Notes: generated by a model from the sequence alone, not told the origin. Shown: positions 31,629 through 41,432, numbered from the stretch's first letter. The stretch is DNA of 42,156 nucleotides from an uncultured Lachnospiraceae bacterium (GCA_947565305.1 CANOFO010000014.1:1-42156), one strand, 5' to 3'. A program made the numbers and translations.

Positions 31629-32320
31629 GTGAAAAATAGTATTAAATTACAATTTGAAAATGAAATTAACATGAAAAAAAAGGAGTATGGAGATTGCCTG
31701 ACGCAAGATATGGGGATGGAAGAAGTCCTTGAGATTGGGACACGGTGGTATGAAGATGTTAATGCAATTAACGAAGCTTATCATATGATTCCCGATCCGT
31801 CCAGCCTGGATGACATGAATGCTTACTATATTGCATGTGATATCTTATGTAAAGTACCTGTTAAAAATCTTTTCCCACAAAAGGAAGGAAAAGATGATGT
31901 GGACGATATCGAAAAATATAAAGTCAGATTATCGAATGCCATATTAGATCATGTGCAGGATAGGAGGAGTATCAAATTTCTTGTGTTTGAGCCTCACCAT
32001 GATGATTTTATGGGCTCTGCATCCAATATTCTTTATGCAAACAGAGAGAGTATCCAGACTATAGTTTACACGATGGCAAAAAGTGGGGACCAACGTGATG
32101 AAGTGGATTTGGCCGTTTTACATGAGAGGGATGATTTACCAACAAGAAAAAGAACTTCAGTTATCAGGCATGTGAAATGTCAGTTGGAAGACTATCATTA
32201 TAAGTTGAGGTACGAGGAGGTAGAGAAGTCAGAAGTAACGGATTACCATGCACTGATAGATTATTATAAGGATAACAATTATGATGTTGTAAAATTGCGA
32301 TATTACAGAAAGAAAGGTGG
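31629..32320 (+). pseudogene. Truncated PIG-L-type deacetylase-like gene
   Basis: From GTG 31629 (AAAGGGG upstream) about 230 residues read as a coherent AT-rich gene with the metal-binding PIG-L signature (FLVFEPHHDDFMGSASNILY, compare PHPDD) near residues 117-136. PIG-L enzymes remove N-acetyl groups from sugars. After about 32320 the frame stays open but becomes Arg/Ser/Pro-rich nonsense, overlapping the real gene that starts at 32329 in another frame. The catalytic C-terminal part is therefore lost. The abrupt change marks a recombination junction. Confidence 0.6.
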
Positions 32321-32328
32321 CATAAAGC

Positions 32329-33120
32329 ATGACTATGACACTCACCGTACAGGATGCAAAAGATGGCATCCTTGCCAGTCAGAGCGGGGAAAACGCCGTT
32401 TTACTGGTATATCCCGGCCGTTATCCCAGCGGAGCCAGCATCCGGCTTACAGTACCGGCTTCCAGCTATTACCAAATCCATCTAGAGGACACCCTGCCTC
32501 CGGCGCTAGTCTGGCTAGAAGCTGCTACAGCGGTCTTTCCCATCCCTTCCCGGATGGCCCGGGGCTGCTACAGTCCACGGGCCTTTCATGGCAGAAAACA
32601 TGTTCTGTACGTTCGCGCCGCAGGGACAGAGGAAAACTCCTTGCGACGCAATCTGGCGCTGAACCCTTATGACGCAAGCTCTGTAAAAGGTATTTATCCT
32701 CACGCCAGCGCCAATGCCCAGACTCGGGGCCAGGCAATCTTTGCGCCTCGCAATGCCATCGACGGTATCGCTGTCAGCAATAAACACGGGTTTTACCCTT
32801 ACCAGAGCTGGGGTATCAACAAGGACCCCAACGCGGCTCTGCAGATTGAGTTTGGGGGTTCCGTTGATCTCGACACTCTGGTTTTTACGCTGCGCGCTGA
32901 TTTTCCCCACGACAGCTATTGGACGGAAGGCACAGTTGCATTTAGCGACGGCAGTAGTGAGCATCTTTCTTTTACCAAAACCGGCGCACCGCAGGCTTTC
33001 CCGATCAGGAAAAATAATATCCAATGGCTGCGTCTGCATAACCTGATCAAAGCTCAGGACGGCTCTCCCTTTCCGGCTCTGACGCAGTTGGAGGCATGGG
33101 GAAGACCCACCAGAGACTAA
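32329..33120 (+). CDS. Discoidin-like protein of the polysaccharide lyase locus
   Basis: The 263-aa protein has an N-terminal beta-rich part (VLLVYPGRYPSGASIRLTVP) and a C-terminal region resembling F5/8-type discoidin folds (RNAIDGIAVSNKHGFYPYQS, WGINKDPNAALQIEFGGSVD, then LDTLVFTLRADFPHDSYWTE). There is no signal peptide, so it would be cytosolic. I do not recognise a characterised family. It is the first gene of a GC-richer group followed by a sugar transporter and a PL8 lyase in the same direction, and probably takes part in handling the same glycan. AAAGGTGG precedes the ATG. Codon use (many C-ending codons) differs sharply from the AT-rich gene upstream. Confidence 0.7.
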   Translation: MTMTLTVQDAKDGILASQSGENAVLLVYPGRYPSGASIRLTVPASSYYQIHLEDTLPPALVWLEAATAVFPIPSRMARGCYSPRAFHGRKHVLYVRAAGTEENSLRRNLALNPYDASSVKGIYPHASANAQTRGQAIFAPRNAIDGIAVSNKHGFYPYQSWGINKDPNAALQIEFGGSVDLDTLVFTLRADFPHDSYWTEGTVAFSDGSSEHLSFTKTGAPQAFPIRKNNIQWLRLHNLIKAQDGSPFPALTQLEAWGRPTRD

Positions 33121-33226
33121 CTATAGTATTTCTGCAAGGACATAACGGTTAATAAACGTGGCAGCTGTGGCCATCACCCAACTGCTTCAAATAAAGAAAG
33201 AACATAAATTATGAAGGAGGATCATC

Positions 33227-34606
33227 ATGGGAAAAAACAAAGGAGACAAAAAAGACAAGCTGGGCTTTGGACGCCTGATGGCATGGAAAAGTTCGGATAT
33301 TGCAGCGGCATGGGTCAATGTCATCTGTCTGCATTATCTGTCCATGTACTGTACCGACACACTGGGAATCAATATCATCGTTGTAGGCAACCTATTGCTA
33401 GCCAGCAAAATCGTGGACGGTATCACAGACATCCTGGCGGGCTGGATGGTAGACAACACTCATACCAAATGGGGCAAGGGCCGTCCCTATGAACTGTGCA
33501 TTGTAGGACAGACAGTCTGCACAATCCTGCTGTTCACCTGCAGTCCTGCATGGAGCAATGTGGTCAAATGTATCTGGATTTTTTCCATGTATACCCTGAC
33601 CTTCTCCATCTTCGCCACTTTCCGCAACGCTGCGGCTAACCCTTACACCATCCGCCATTTCAGCAACAACCCTGCGCTGTTAAAAAAGGTTGCATCCTAT
33701 GGCAGCATTGTCACCATGGCCGGCTCCATGATCATGAGCACCCTGTTCCCTGTCCTCATGGCCCGCGTGGCCACCACGGCTTCCGGCTGGACCGGACTCA
33801 TTGCTATTGTCATGATTCCCGCCACACTGATAGCTGTACTGCGGTTCCTCCTGTGCAAGGAAGATCCTGCTGTGGATGCCAACTCCAAGCAGGAGCACAT
33901 CCGTCTCAAGGAGATTTTCACACTGTTCAAGCGCAACAAATATGTCTGGCTGTACGCCGCCGTCATGCTCTGCTATAATATTATCACCAATCTGGCAGTA
34001 GGCTCCTATTTCTTTAAGTGGGTCATTGGCAACGTAGGACTGGCGGGAATGCTGTCAATAGTGTCCATCTTCCTGCTGCCGCTGATGGTTGCTTTCCCCT
34101 GGATCATGAAGAAGATCGGCTCCATGGGCAAGATGATCACCTATTTCTGCGGCGTGGGCATCGTGGGCTATATCATCTGCTTCCTGTCCGGCTCATTTCT
34201 GCCCGGCGTGCTAGTCGGCTATGTGCTGGGACAGTTTGCTACTTTGCCTCTGGCATATTATGGGGTACTGTTTATCATGAACATCTGTACCTATAACGAG
34301 ATGATCGGTCTGCCTCGTATGGACGGCTCCTCCGGCATTATCGCCAATTTCTGCACCAAGGTTGGTGCTGCCCTGGGTACTTATGTGACTGCTTTTGTGC
34401 TGATGCTGGGCGGCTATATCTCTGCGGAAAACGCCGTGGAACAGCCTGCCAGCGCACTGATGATGATGCGTGTGGACTTCTCCGTGGTGCCGGCTATCCT
34501 GTTGGTAATCATAGCCGTCTGCTGCCTGGCATTCTCCAGACTGGAGCCGAAAGCCGCTGAGTTTGAGGCAAAGAAAAAGGCTGCTACAGCCTGTATCAAT
34601 GACTAA
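33227..34606 (+). CDS. GPH-family sugar:cation symporter (MFS)
   Basis: The 459-aa protein has 12 predicted membrane helices and the glycoside-pentoside-hexuronide signature: FGRLMAWKSSDIAAAWVNV at the start, then ASKIVDGITDILAGWMVDNT and HTKWGKGRPYELCI in the first cytosolic loop. The middle loop (about 195-225) and a lysine-rich end follow the family layout. GPH symporters take up disaccharides or hexuronides. With the lyase gene beginning 53 nt later, it is expected to import unsaturated or uronic-acid oligosaccharides. AAGGAGG lies nine nt before the ATG. The 106-nt gap upstream holds no clear promoter. Confidence 0.9.
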   Translation: MGKNKGDKKDKLGFGRLMAWKSSDIAAAWVNVICLHYLSMYCTDTLGINIIVVGNLLLASKIVDGITDILAGWMVDNTHTKWGKGRPYELCIVGQTVCTILLFTCSPAWSNVVKCIWIFSMYTLTFSIFATFRNAAANPYTIRHFSNNPALLKKVASYGSIVTMAGSMIMSTLFPVLMARVATTASGWTGLIAIVMIPATLIAVLRFLLCKEDPAVDANSKQEHIRLKEIFTLFKRNKYVWLYAAVMLCYNIITNLAVGSYFFKWVIGNVGLAGMLSIVSIFLLPLMVAFPWIMKKIGSMGKMITYFCGVGIVGYIICFLSGSFLPGVLVGYVLGQFATLPLAYYGVLFIMNICTYNEMIGLPRMDGSSGIIANFCTKVGAALGTYVTAFVLMLGGYISAENAVEQPASALMMMRVDFSVVPAILLVIIAVCCLAFSRLEPKAAEFEAKKKAATACIND

Positions 34607-34659
34607 TGATTATGATTTTTTGGAAACCGCCAATGGGTAGGTCATGAAGGAGAAAGAAT

Positions 34660-36981
34660 ATGTGCGACAAACGTTTTTATCAATTTCGGGAAAGCTGGAA
34701 AAAATATCTGTTAGGCGCACCGGATGTGCGCTGTGAGGAAGCCTTGCGAAGCATAGAAGTCATGGCAGAGTTCTGGTCTGGATATGAGCGGCCTGCCCCT
34801 GAAACAAAGGGAGCTGATCTGCCTCTTCCAGTGCTGTTGTACGCAGGTGTCCGAGCGCTGGCTATGGGGTACTGTACAGCAGGCAGCCGGTATTATGGAC
34901 AGCCTGCTGTCCTGGACTATCTGTTGGAACGCCTGGATGACCTCTATCAATTATATTACAATCCTGACATAGACAGTCCAGACTGGTGGGCACTGGAAAT
35001 TGGCATCCCCATGCGGCTTCTGGACACCCTGATTTTGCTCTATGATGTACTGCCACACCGAGAATCGCTGACAACAAAGTATACCGAGCCCATGTTGTGC
35101 TTCCGGGATGCCTATCTGAAGTCTTCCCATGGAAAACCGGAGACTGCCTCCAACCTGATCTGGAAATGCCATAATCTGCTGTTGACCGCTGTTCTGCGGC
35201 AGGACAATGCTCTGCTGGCATGGGTACAGGAAAACCTGCCTCGCAGCCTTGCATCTGGCGGGGAGATGAAGATCCCCGGAATGGGCAGTATGTACAATGA
35301 CGGCTTCTATCCTGACGGTTCCTTTATTCAGCATTATGTGTTCGCCTATAACGGCGGCTATGGCAAGCATCTGATTATCTGCCTGTCCGGGCTTCTCTAT
35401 GCTGACCGCGATATCGGGCTTCTGGCTTTCCCGGAGACAGAGCGCGCACGTTTGGGAGAGCTGGTCTGCAATGCATATGAGCCGCTGATCTACAATGGGC
35501 GTTTCCTGGATCTGGCCAGGGGACGAGAACCCTCCCGCTATAATCTGGAGGATAAGATCACAGGCAGGCTGGTAATGCGCGCCCTGTGCTACCTGCAGGC
35601 TGTCCTTCCTGCCGCAGACCGCATACGCGTTCGGGCCATGCTCAAGGAATGGATGCTGCACAGCCACAATGAAATCCTGCGGGACGAAAATCCCTTAAGC
35701 GAATACTGTCTGCAGGCCTCCGTAGTCCCCCTTGCGCAAGACATCCTGCAGGATACCGCTCCTGCTCGCGGACCTCTCATCCTGCATAAAAATCTCGGTG
35801 TGACGGCCAAAGTCGTACACCTCACCTCAGGTTGGGGGCTAGGGATTTCGATGTACAGTAAACGTATTGCCTGTTATGAACACCTGAATGGAGAGAGCAA
35901 GAACTTCTGGCATATTTCTGATGGGGTTACTTATCTGTATACTGCGGATGCTGACCAGTATAACGGCGATTTCTATGCCACGGCGGATATGCAGCGCCTG
36001 CCCGGTACCACAGTAGACCGGACAAGCGCCCGCATGGATGCCGGATACTATAACTGGTTCATGCCGGATTCCAAGAATGTCTATGACTGGTCTGGCGGCT
36101 GTACCGTAGATGATGTGAACGGCATCGCCGGTATACGGTATCAGGGGCAGGGAAGGGGACTTGTCCGCAGCCTGGAAGCCCGCAAGTCCTGGTTCATGTT
36201 TGATCAGGAGGTGGTGGCACTGGGCTCCGGTATCAGCAGCGACACGGGGCATGAAATCAATACTACCGTTGACAATCACCGCCTCCTGCCTGATGGCAGT
36301 AACCTGCTGCGCCTGGACGACGGAGCGCCCATAACATGCAAGGAACTAGGGACCCGCTATGCAGAAGGCTGTCCTGTGAGAAATATTCACCTGACTGGCA
36401 ACTGCGGGGCAGGCTCTGACATGGGATATGTTTTTCCAAAGGCCACCTACATCCATATTTTGTGTGAGCAGCGCCGCGGCAGTTGGCAGCAGGTAAATGA
36501 TGGCAATCCGAATACACCGTGTACAAATTTCTTCGCTACCCTGTGGTTCGACCATGGAACTTCTCCTAAGGATGCTTCCTATGCCTATATTCTGCTCCCC
36601 GGTGCAACGGCTGAGCAGACTTCCAGTTATGCTATCTCGCCCGGCGTGGAGATTCTGGAAAACAGTCTCTCTGCCCACGCTGTGCGCAAGGCAGATGACA
36701 ATCTTGTCTGTGTAAATTTTTGGGGAGATGAGCCTTACACCTGCGCAGGTATCACCTCGGACAAGGCTGCCAGTATTATGCTGCATACTACAGAGAATGG
36801 TGCGGAGTTGGCCGTAGCTGATCCTACCAACAATGACGCTATCCTGACCCTTACTCTGCCGCAGCTTCCCGGCACCTTGCAGCCGAACCACCGCATAACG
36901 GTATGCCAGGCTGATCCTATGACTGTAACTATAGATACTACCGGACTGATGGGAGCATCGGTGCGCATTCTATTTGCATGA
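34660..36981 (+). CDS. Family 8 polysaccharide lyase (hyaluronate/chondroitin lyase-like)
   Basis: The 773-aa enzyme has the PL8 layout: an alpha-toroid domain (residues 1-370) and a beta-sandwich part (380-773). The active site is visible: a candidate catalytic Asn in ASNLIWKCHNLL, DGSFIQH with His225, Tyr234 nine residues on (NGGYG), and GREPSR with Arg289/Arg293, as in streptococcal hyaluronate lyase (DGSFIQH ... TGAYG ... RGR). PL8 enzymes cleave hyaluronan, chondroitin or xanthan by beta-elimination. Most are secreted, yet this one starts MCDKRFYQFRESWKKYLLGA with no signal peptide, so it should act on imported oligosaccharides. AAGGAG precedes the ATG. The exact substrate cannot be read from the sequence. 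Confidence 0.9.
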   Translation: MCDKRFYQFRESWKKYLLGAPDVRCEEALRSIEVMAEFWSGYERPAPETKGADLPLPVLLYAGVRALAMGYCTAGSRYYGQPAVLDYLLERLDDLYQLYYNPDIDSPDWWALEIGIPMRLLDTLILLYDVLPHRESLTTKYTEPMLCFRDAYLKSSHGKPETASNLIWKCHNLLLTAVLRQDNALLAWVQENLPRSLASGGEMKIPGMGSMYNDGFYPDGSFIQHYVFAYNGGYGKHLIICLSGLLYADRDIGLLAFPETERARLGELVCNAYEPLIYNGRFLDLARGREPSRYNLEDKITGRLVMRALCYLQAVLPAADRIRVRAMLKEWMLHSHNEILRDENPLSEYCLQASVVPLAQDILQDTAPARGPLILHKNLGVTAKVVHLTSGWGLGISMYSKRIACYEHLNGESKNFWHISDGVTYLYTADADQYNGDFYATADMQRLPGTTVDRTSARMDAGYYNWFMPDSKNVYDWSGGCTVDDVNGIAGIRYQGQGRGLVRSLEARKSWFMFDQEVVALGSGISSDTGHEINTTVDNHRLLPDGSNLLRLDDGAPITCKELGTRYAEGCPVRNIHLTGNCGAGSDMGYVFPKATYIHILCEQRRGSWQQVNDGNPNTPCTNFFATLWFDHGTSPKDASYAYILLPGATAEQTSSYAISPGVEILENSLSAHAVRKADDNLVCVNFWGDEPYTCAGITSDKAASIMLHTTENGAELAVADPTNNDAILTLTLPQLPGTLQPNHRITVCQADPMTVTIDTTGLMGASVRILFA

Positions 36982-36985
36982 AGCT

Positions 36986-37012
36986 TTCCGGGACGTTGCC
37001 TACGTCCCGGGA
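36986..37012. terminator. Hairpin between convergent lyase and DUF5107 genes
   Basis: CCGGGACGT (36988-36996) pairs with ACGTCCCGG (37002-37010), extended by a G-U and an A-T pair, with a 5-nt loop. It lies 7 nt after the lyase stop. There is no U run on either side, so termination strength is uncertain. Confidence 0.55.
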
Positions 37013-37050
37013 TCTCATTGCTATACCAAATTCCATTACTGCATATTATT

Positions 37051-40000
37051 TTATTTTCCAGCCATCAAACTCTGGTATACCCTGCACATCATATGGGAGG
37101 GCTCTATTTTTACGGCCTCCCTCAGATATCCGGCCGCTCTCTCCTTATTCCCCAGCCCTAGGTTTCCGAGAGCCATCAGGTAATAGCAGTGTGCGCGGTT
37201 GCGCAGGGTATAGTCCTCGTCAAAGATCAGGAACTCCGGCAGGGAAACTGCAAAGTATTGAATCTTCACCTGATCCTCCAGATGCCGCTCGCCGTAATCG
37301 ATGAGGCGGTAGAATCTGGCTTTTGCCTCTCTCACCTTGCCCAGCTTCAGATAGGCCAATCCCTGGTAGAAAATCATATCGGCAGGCTGGTCATTGTAAT
37401 ACATTGCCCCGGCAGGCTCATCGGTGCCCAAAATGGCATTTTCAAAACATTCCTTCGCTTCCTCTTCCCTGCCCTGGCCCTCCAGTGCAAGTCCCAGATG
37501 GTAGTAGAGGTGGTTGTCCTTCGTCCCCTCCAGTTTTCCCTCTCCCAAATTTTCAGGATAAACGAAAGCCTTGCGCAATAGCTCCTCGGCTTTTTTGTAA
37601 TCTTTTTCCTTAAGTGCCGCCTGGGCCAGTGCCAGAAGCGACAGCGTATACTGGGTCGTAATCTTTCCTTCGCCGCCCTCCCAGGGATGGAACTTATGGC
37701 TCATGATGCAGTCGTAGGCTTTTTCATGGTTCCCTGTCAGGTTGACCAGCGTAATGTATTCAATGTACAGGTCATCCCTTCCTTCCAGGAGCTCTGCGTG
37801 GGCCTCATAATCCGCCAGCCGCTCTTCGAAGCTCCATCCCAACTTTTTGTGAAGCTGATCCAGCTCCAGGAAGATGCGCACATCGGCAGGGTTCAGGGCA
37901 AAGGCTTTCTCCAGTTCCTGTTTTGCTTTCTCCGGTTCCTTACATTTGTTGTAATAAGCCAGGGCCAGGTTGCGGTGTACTGTAGGGAAAGCGTCATCTG
38001 TCCGGGCCGACATCTCCCACAGCTTTACCGACTCCTGCCACTGCAGCTTGTCGTAATACAGGCAGCCCAGGTAGTAGGGCGCTTTTGCGCGACAGCTTTT
38101 GCGGATGGCGAAGCGCAAGACTGCGATGTCTTCCAGTTTGTTGGGGAAGCAGTAGTCAGGGGCACAGCTCTCCGCCTGGGCCAGTATGCCGCTTACCTCT
38201 GCCTCCGGTTTCCCCATCAAGGACAGATAGTAGGCCTTATAATAGGAAAGCATGGGCCAGTTCTTCGTACAGCTCTCCAGCAGCGCGACCGCCTCCCCAT
38301 AGGCGCCCCATTCCCCATAGTCCCTTGCCGCCATCAGATAATTTTCCACGAAATTCCGCATCAGGCTGTTCAGCGCCTGCCGTTTTTCTCCTTTTTCGTC
38401 GCCCTCCAGAAGAATCCGCTCGTTGCCTGAGACAAAGTCAAAGGAATCCAGCCTCAGGTTGTCCTGCACCTGGGCCAGGGCCTCCTGGGTCTTTCCCATC
38501 CTGCGCAGCAGATATGCTTTCAGCCCCCTGGCTTTCACATTGTGGGCATTCTTCACAAGGGAACGCTCAATATGCTCCAGGGCGCGTTTTATCCGCCCAT
38601 GCCTGGCATCGATGGCCGCAAGGTAGTAGAAGCTCTTCTCCTGCTGCTCGCTGCTCCATGTGGCTTTGTAAAAGGCGTCATAGCTCTCATCGTCCTTTCC
38701 CTGGTAGAGCAGGCACAGCCCTAACAGGTAATAGGTTTCACTATGGTAAGGGTTCGGGTTCCGCTCTATAAGCCGCTCCAGGGCTTTCTCCAGGAATACT
38801 TTCGCTTTTTCGAAGCATCCCCTGCGCATCAGCAGCAGGCCGTAGGCATTGTTGATGCGGATATCGCCGGGATCCCGCTTCAGCCCCTCCAGGTAATAAG
38901 GATCCGGCAGATAAGTGGCGTGACGGTACTGCTCGATATGCTGCCCGGTCAAGTACAGTTCCTCGCAGGTCTGGATTTCGGCAGGCTCCTTTGCCGCCCT
39001 GGCGGGTTCAGGCAGTTTGGGGATTTTCGGCGCTTCCGGGCGGTATTCCACCAGGCACTCGCCCTCTGCGCTGTAGATTGCAAGGCACAGCTCCTCCTCT
39101 TTCACGCCCCGGCCTGAATCCGTCCCCGGCATCGCCTCCCCCGGTCCGTGATTCTTCTGCTCCGCTTTCAGGCACGGCACTTTGGCCTCATATACTGCCA
39201 CCGGGCTCATGTCGGCCGTCTCCTCCAGGACTAACTGCCCGGCAGCCCACAGCTTCACCACCGCCCCTTTCCGGACGCTTGTGGCGTATGCCTTTATCTC
39301 TGCCATCGTCCCGTCATAGGACAGGGTGACCGCCGCCTCGGTAGTGGCGTTCTTCACCTGCCCCACGCCCTTATAGGGCATGAAATACTGGCGGAACACC
39401 TTTTCCTCAAAAGGCTTCAGCCATGTGAAGTCCGGCTGGTTGTCGGTGAACACCCCTGTCATCAGCTCCACATAAGGGCCGTCCTCGTCCGTCAGGTTCC
39501 TGTCCCAGGCTTTCCCGAAGTCCCCGCATCCCCAGGTCCACTGCTTCTTGCCCGGGGAGACATGGTGGTCGGCCACATGCAGGATGCCTGCCCCCACGCC
39601 GTAATCATATCCCCCCACAAAGTCATATTTGGATTTTTCCGCCATATAAGAGGTAGGCACCGGAATATTCTTGTAGCGGGAAATGTCTACGCCATCGCTG
39701 TAGTCTTTCTTATAGTAGACGCCGGTGGCGATGGGGAACCGGGACACGTCCCTCTTGCCGTGGTCCATCACCGCGTGGACGTCCGGCGGGAACACGGACT
39801 GAGTGTTATCATTCACCGGAACTGCCGGGTTCGCCCACCACAGGAAAGTCTGGGGCATTGCAGTCCGGTTGTAGAGCTGCCCGGTGATCTCTATGTATGC
39901 CCTGCCCGGATACAGGCTGATCTTCGTGATTCCCTTTGTGCCGTACATCTGATCCACATCATGCAGGAGCACGGACACGCTGCCGTCCTCCTTTTCATCC

Positions 40001-40404
40001 AGCACATAGTCCACAGGCAGATAGGTGGTAGGCCTGTGGTGCTGGGGCCAGTTGAACTCGATGCCGCCGGAGATCCAGGGGCCTGTGAGCCCCACCAAGG
40101 CAGGCTTAATCACATGATTGTAGTAGACAAAGTCGTAACCGTTTGTCTTGTCATAAGCCCTCTGGATACGTCCCCCCAGAGCGGGAAGCACCATCACTTT
40201 CAGGTATTCGTTTTCCAGAAAGACTGCCTCGTACTCCTTATCCACTTTGGTATCGCTGATTTTCTCGATGGTGGGATAGGGATATACCTTTCCCGTGCTC
40301 CCCTGGTAGACCCGCTTGTCCAGGAAGATAGGGTTCTTCTCCGCCTCCCCGATCTCGTAGGTGGGAATCGTAACCTTTTCGACCCAAATTGCTGCATTGC
40401 TCAT
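37051..40404 (-). CDS. DUF5107 domain protein with TPR array
   Basis: The 1117-aa protein has an N-terminal DUF5107 region (residues about 1-330) with mutarotase-like beta-sandwich segments (NEYLKVMVLPALGGRIQRAY, WISGGIEFNWPQHHRPTTYL, TFLWWANPAVPVNDNTQSVF). A linker follows, then a long array of TPR-like helical repeats from about 490 to the end (DIRINNAYGLLLMRRGCFEK, YYLGCLYYDKLQWQESVKLW, HYHLGLALEGQGREEEAKEC). There is no signal peptide. DUF5107 proteins sit in carbohydrate-use loci of Firmicutes and are thought to act on sugars; the activity is unproven. The start at 40404 has GGAGG nine nt upstream; the frame is open to 40437. It is divergent from an AraC regulator. Confidence 0.85.
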   Translation of the reverse strand: MSNAAIWVEKVTIPTYEIGEAEKNPIFLDKRVYQGSTGKVYPYPTIEKISDTKVDKEYEAVFLENEYLKVMVLPALGGRIQRAYDKTNGYDFVYYNHVIKPALVGLTGPWISGGIEFNWPQHHRPTTYLPVDYVLDEKEDGSVSVLLHDVDQMYGTKGITKISLYPGRAYIEITGQLYNRTAMPQTFLWWANPAVPVNDNTQSVFPPDVHAVMDHGKRDVSRFPIATGVYYKKDYSDGVDISRYKNIPVPTSYMAEKSKYDFVGGYDYGVGAGILHVADHHVSPGKKQWTWGCGDFGKAWDRNLTDEDGPYVELMTGVFTDNQPDFTWLKPFEEKVFRQYFMPYKGVGQVKNATTEAAVTLSYDGTMAEIKAYATSVRKGAVVKLWAAGQLVLEETADMSPVAVYEAKVPCLKAEQKNHGPGEAMPGTDSGRGVKEEELCLAIYSAEGECLVEYRPEAPKIPKLPEPARAAKEPAEIQTCEELYLTGQHIEQYRHATYLPDPYYLEGLKRDPGDIRINNAYGLLLMRRGCFEKAKVFLEKALERLIERNPNPYHSETYYLLGLCLLYQGKDDESYDAFYKATWSSEQQEKSFYYLAAIDARHGRIKRALEHIERSLVKNAHNVKARGLKAYLLRRMGKTQEALAQVQDNLRLDSFDFVSGNERILLEGDEKGEKRQALNSLMRNFVENYLMAARDYGEWGAYGEAVALLESCTKNWPMLSYYKAYYLSLMGKPEAEVSGILAQAESCAPDYCFPNKLEDIAVLRFAIRKSCRAKAPYYLGCLYYDKLQWQESVKLWEMSARTDDAFPTVHRNLALAYYNKCKEPEKAKQELEKAFALNPADVRIFLELDQLHKKLGWSFEERLADYEAHAELLEGRDDLYIEYITLVNLTGNHEKAYDCIMSHKFHPWEGGEGKITTQYTLSLLALAQAALKEKDYKKAEELLRKAFVYPENLGEGKLEGTKDNHLYYHLGLALEGQGREEEAKECFENAILGTDEPAGAMYYNDQPADMIFYQGLAYLKLGKVREAKARFYRLIDYGERHLEDQVKIQYFAVSLPEFLIFDEDYTLRNRAHCYYLMALGNLGLGNKERAAGYLREAVKIEPSHMMCRVYQSLMAGK

Positions 40405-40446
40405 TTTTGCTTTCCTCCGTCTTTCTTGTTTTTTCAAGTTATATTT

Positions 40447-40475
40447 ATTTTACTGCGGATAATTCGGTGCCTCAA
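40447..40475 (-). promoter_or_regulatory. Promoter of the DUF5107 gene
   Basis: On the minus strand TTGAGG (40475-40470), a 17-nt spacer, then TAAAAT (40452-40447), 43 nt before the ATG. The 36 nt to the divergent AraC promoter are a likely operator zone. Confidence 0.55.
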
Positions 40476-40511
40476 TAGGATAAATTGTGGTCTTATTTAG
40501 TTTTTTTGCTC

Positions 40512-40540
40512 TTGTTATTCTAAGGACAGCTTGTTATAAT
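40512..40540 (+). promoter_or_regulatory. Promoter of the AraC-type regulator
   Basis: TTGTTA (40512-40517), a 17-nt spacer and consensus TATAAT (40535-40540), 49 nt before the ATG at 40590. Confidence 0.7.
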
Positions 40541-40589
40541 GTCTTTAGGAAATTTCCCATACTTCCGAAAAAAGGAGACTTGAAATATC

Positions 40590-41432
40590 ATGTTATCACA
40601 AGAAGAGTTCGTTGCGTCCAGTTCCAGATATTATGTTTATGCTCCCAGCAGAAATGCTTTGGAGATGTTCCTGTATCCGCTACAGTGCGGTCATTTCACC
40701 TATGAACCCGGATACCGTCTCGTCCGGGAGTCCTTTGACAGCTTCCTGCTGATGTACATCCGGAAAGGAAACTTGCACCTGGAGACGGAGGGGCGCCTGC
40801 AGGATGCAGGGAAAGGGCAGTTGGTTCTTCTGGACTGCTACACGCGCCATGCTTATTCCACGGACACCGGCCTAGACTGCCTGTGGTGCCATTTTGACGG
40901 TGTCACGGCAAGGCACTGGTATCAGAACATTATAAGCCGCGTAGGCAATGTGTTCTCCCTGCCGGATCCGCAGCCCATTGTCAGCAAGCTGACTTCCATC
41001 TATGATACATTCGACACCGGGGATACTGTCCGGGAGCCCCTGCTGTCAAAATACCTGACGGATATTCTCACCGCCATCCTGCTCTATGCCCCCTCTGACG
41101 AGAAGACGAACGCCCATATAGGCATCGCGGAGAAGATTACCGCCTATATCAGCGAGCATTTTACGGAAAACCTCTCCGTAAGCCAGCTTGCCTCCCTGGC
41201 GGGATTGAGCGATTACCATTTCATCCGCATCTTCAAGAAGCAGACCGGCTTTACCCCCCATGAGTATGTGCTGAACACCCGAATGAACATGGCAAGGTAT
41301 CTGTTGAAAAATTCGGAACTGTCGGTGAAAGATATCTGCTTTTCTGCCGGATTTTCCTGTGAGAGCGTGTTCTGCAGCGCCTTTAAGCGGATGGAGGGGA
41401 TGACGCCCGCGCAGTACAGGGAGCATGGGTAA
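40590..41432 (+). CDS. AraC family transcriptional regulator
   Basis: The 280-aa protein has an N-terminal cupin-like sensing domain (residues about 15-130, with GNLHLETEGRLQDAGKGQLV and LLDCYTRHAYST) and a C-terminal pair of helix-turn-helix motifs (about 180-280): LSVSQLASLAGLSDYHFIRI, FKKQTGFTPHEYV, then LSVKDICFSAGFSCESVFCS, AFKRMEGMTPAQYRE. Such regulators usually activate sugar-use genes when they bind a saccharide. The divergent DUF5107 gene is the likely target; the PL8 locus further away is a possible second one. The ribosome site AAAGGAG is 12 nt before the ATG. Confidence 0.92.
   Translation: MLSQEEFVASSSRYYVYAPSRNALEMFLYPLQCGHFTYEPGYRLVRESFDSFLLMYIRKGNLHLETEGRLQDAGKGQLVLLDCYTRHAYSTDTGLDCLWCHFDGVTARHWYQNIISRVGNVFSLPDPQPIVSKLTSIYDTFDTGDTVREPLLSKYLTDILTAILLYAPSDEKTNAHIGIAEKITAYISEHFTENLSVSQLASLAGLSDYHFIRIFKKQTGFTPHEYVLNTRMNMARYLLKNSELSVKDICFSAGFSCESVFCSAFKRMEGMTPAQYREHG

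Noticed and set aside
32321..32672. Continuation of the PIG-L-like frame for about 117 more codons.
   Set aside because: The translation becomes Arg/Ser/Pro-rich without family match and overlaps the better-supported gene at 32329 in another frame.
37687..40500. Several long plus-strand open frames opposite the DUF5107-TPR gene (247, 228 and 312 codons).
   Set aside because: They lack recognisable domains and ribosome sites, and the minus-strand frame is a coherent DUF5107-TPR protein; these are shadows of GC-rich codon use.
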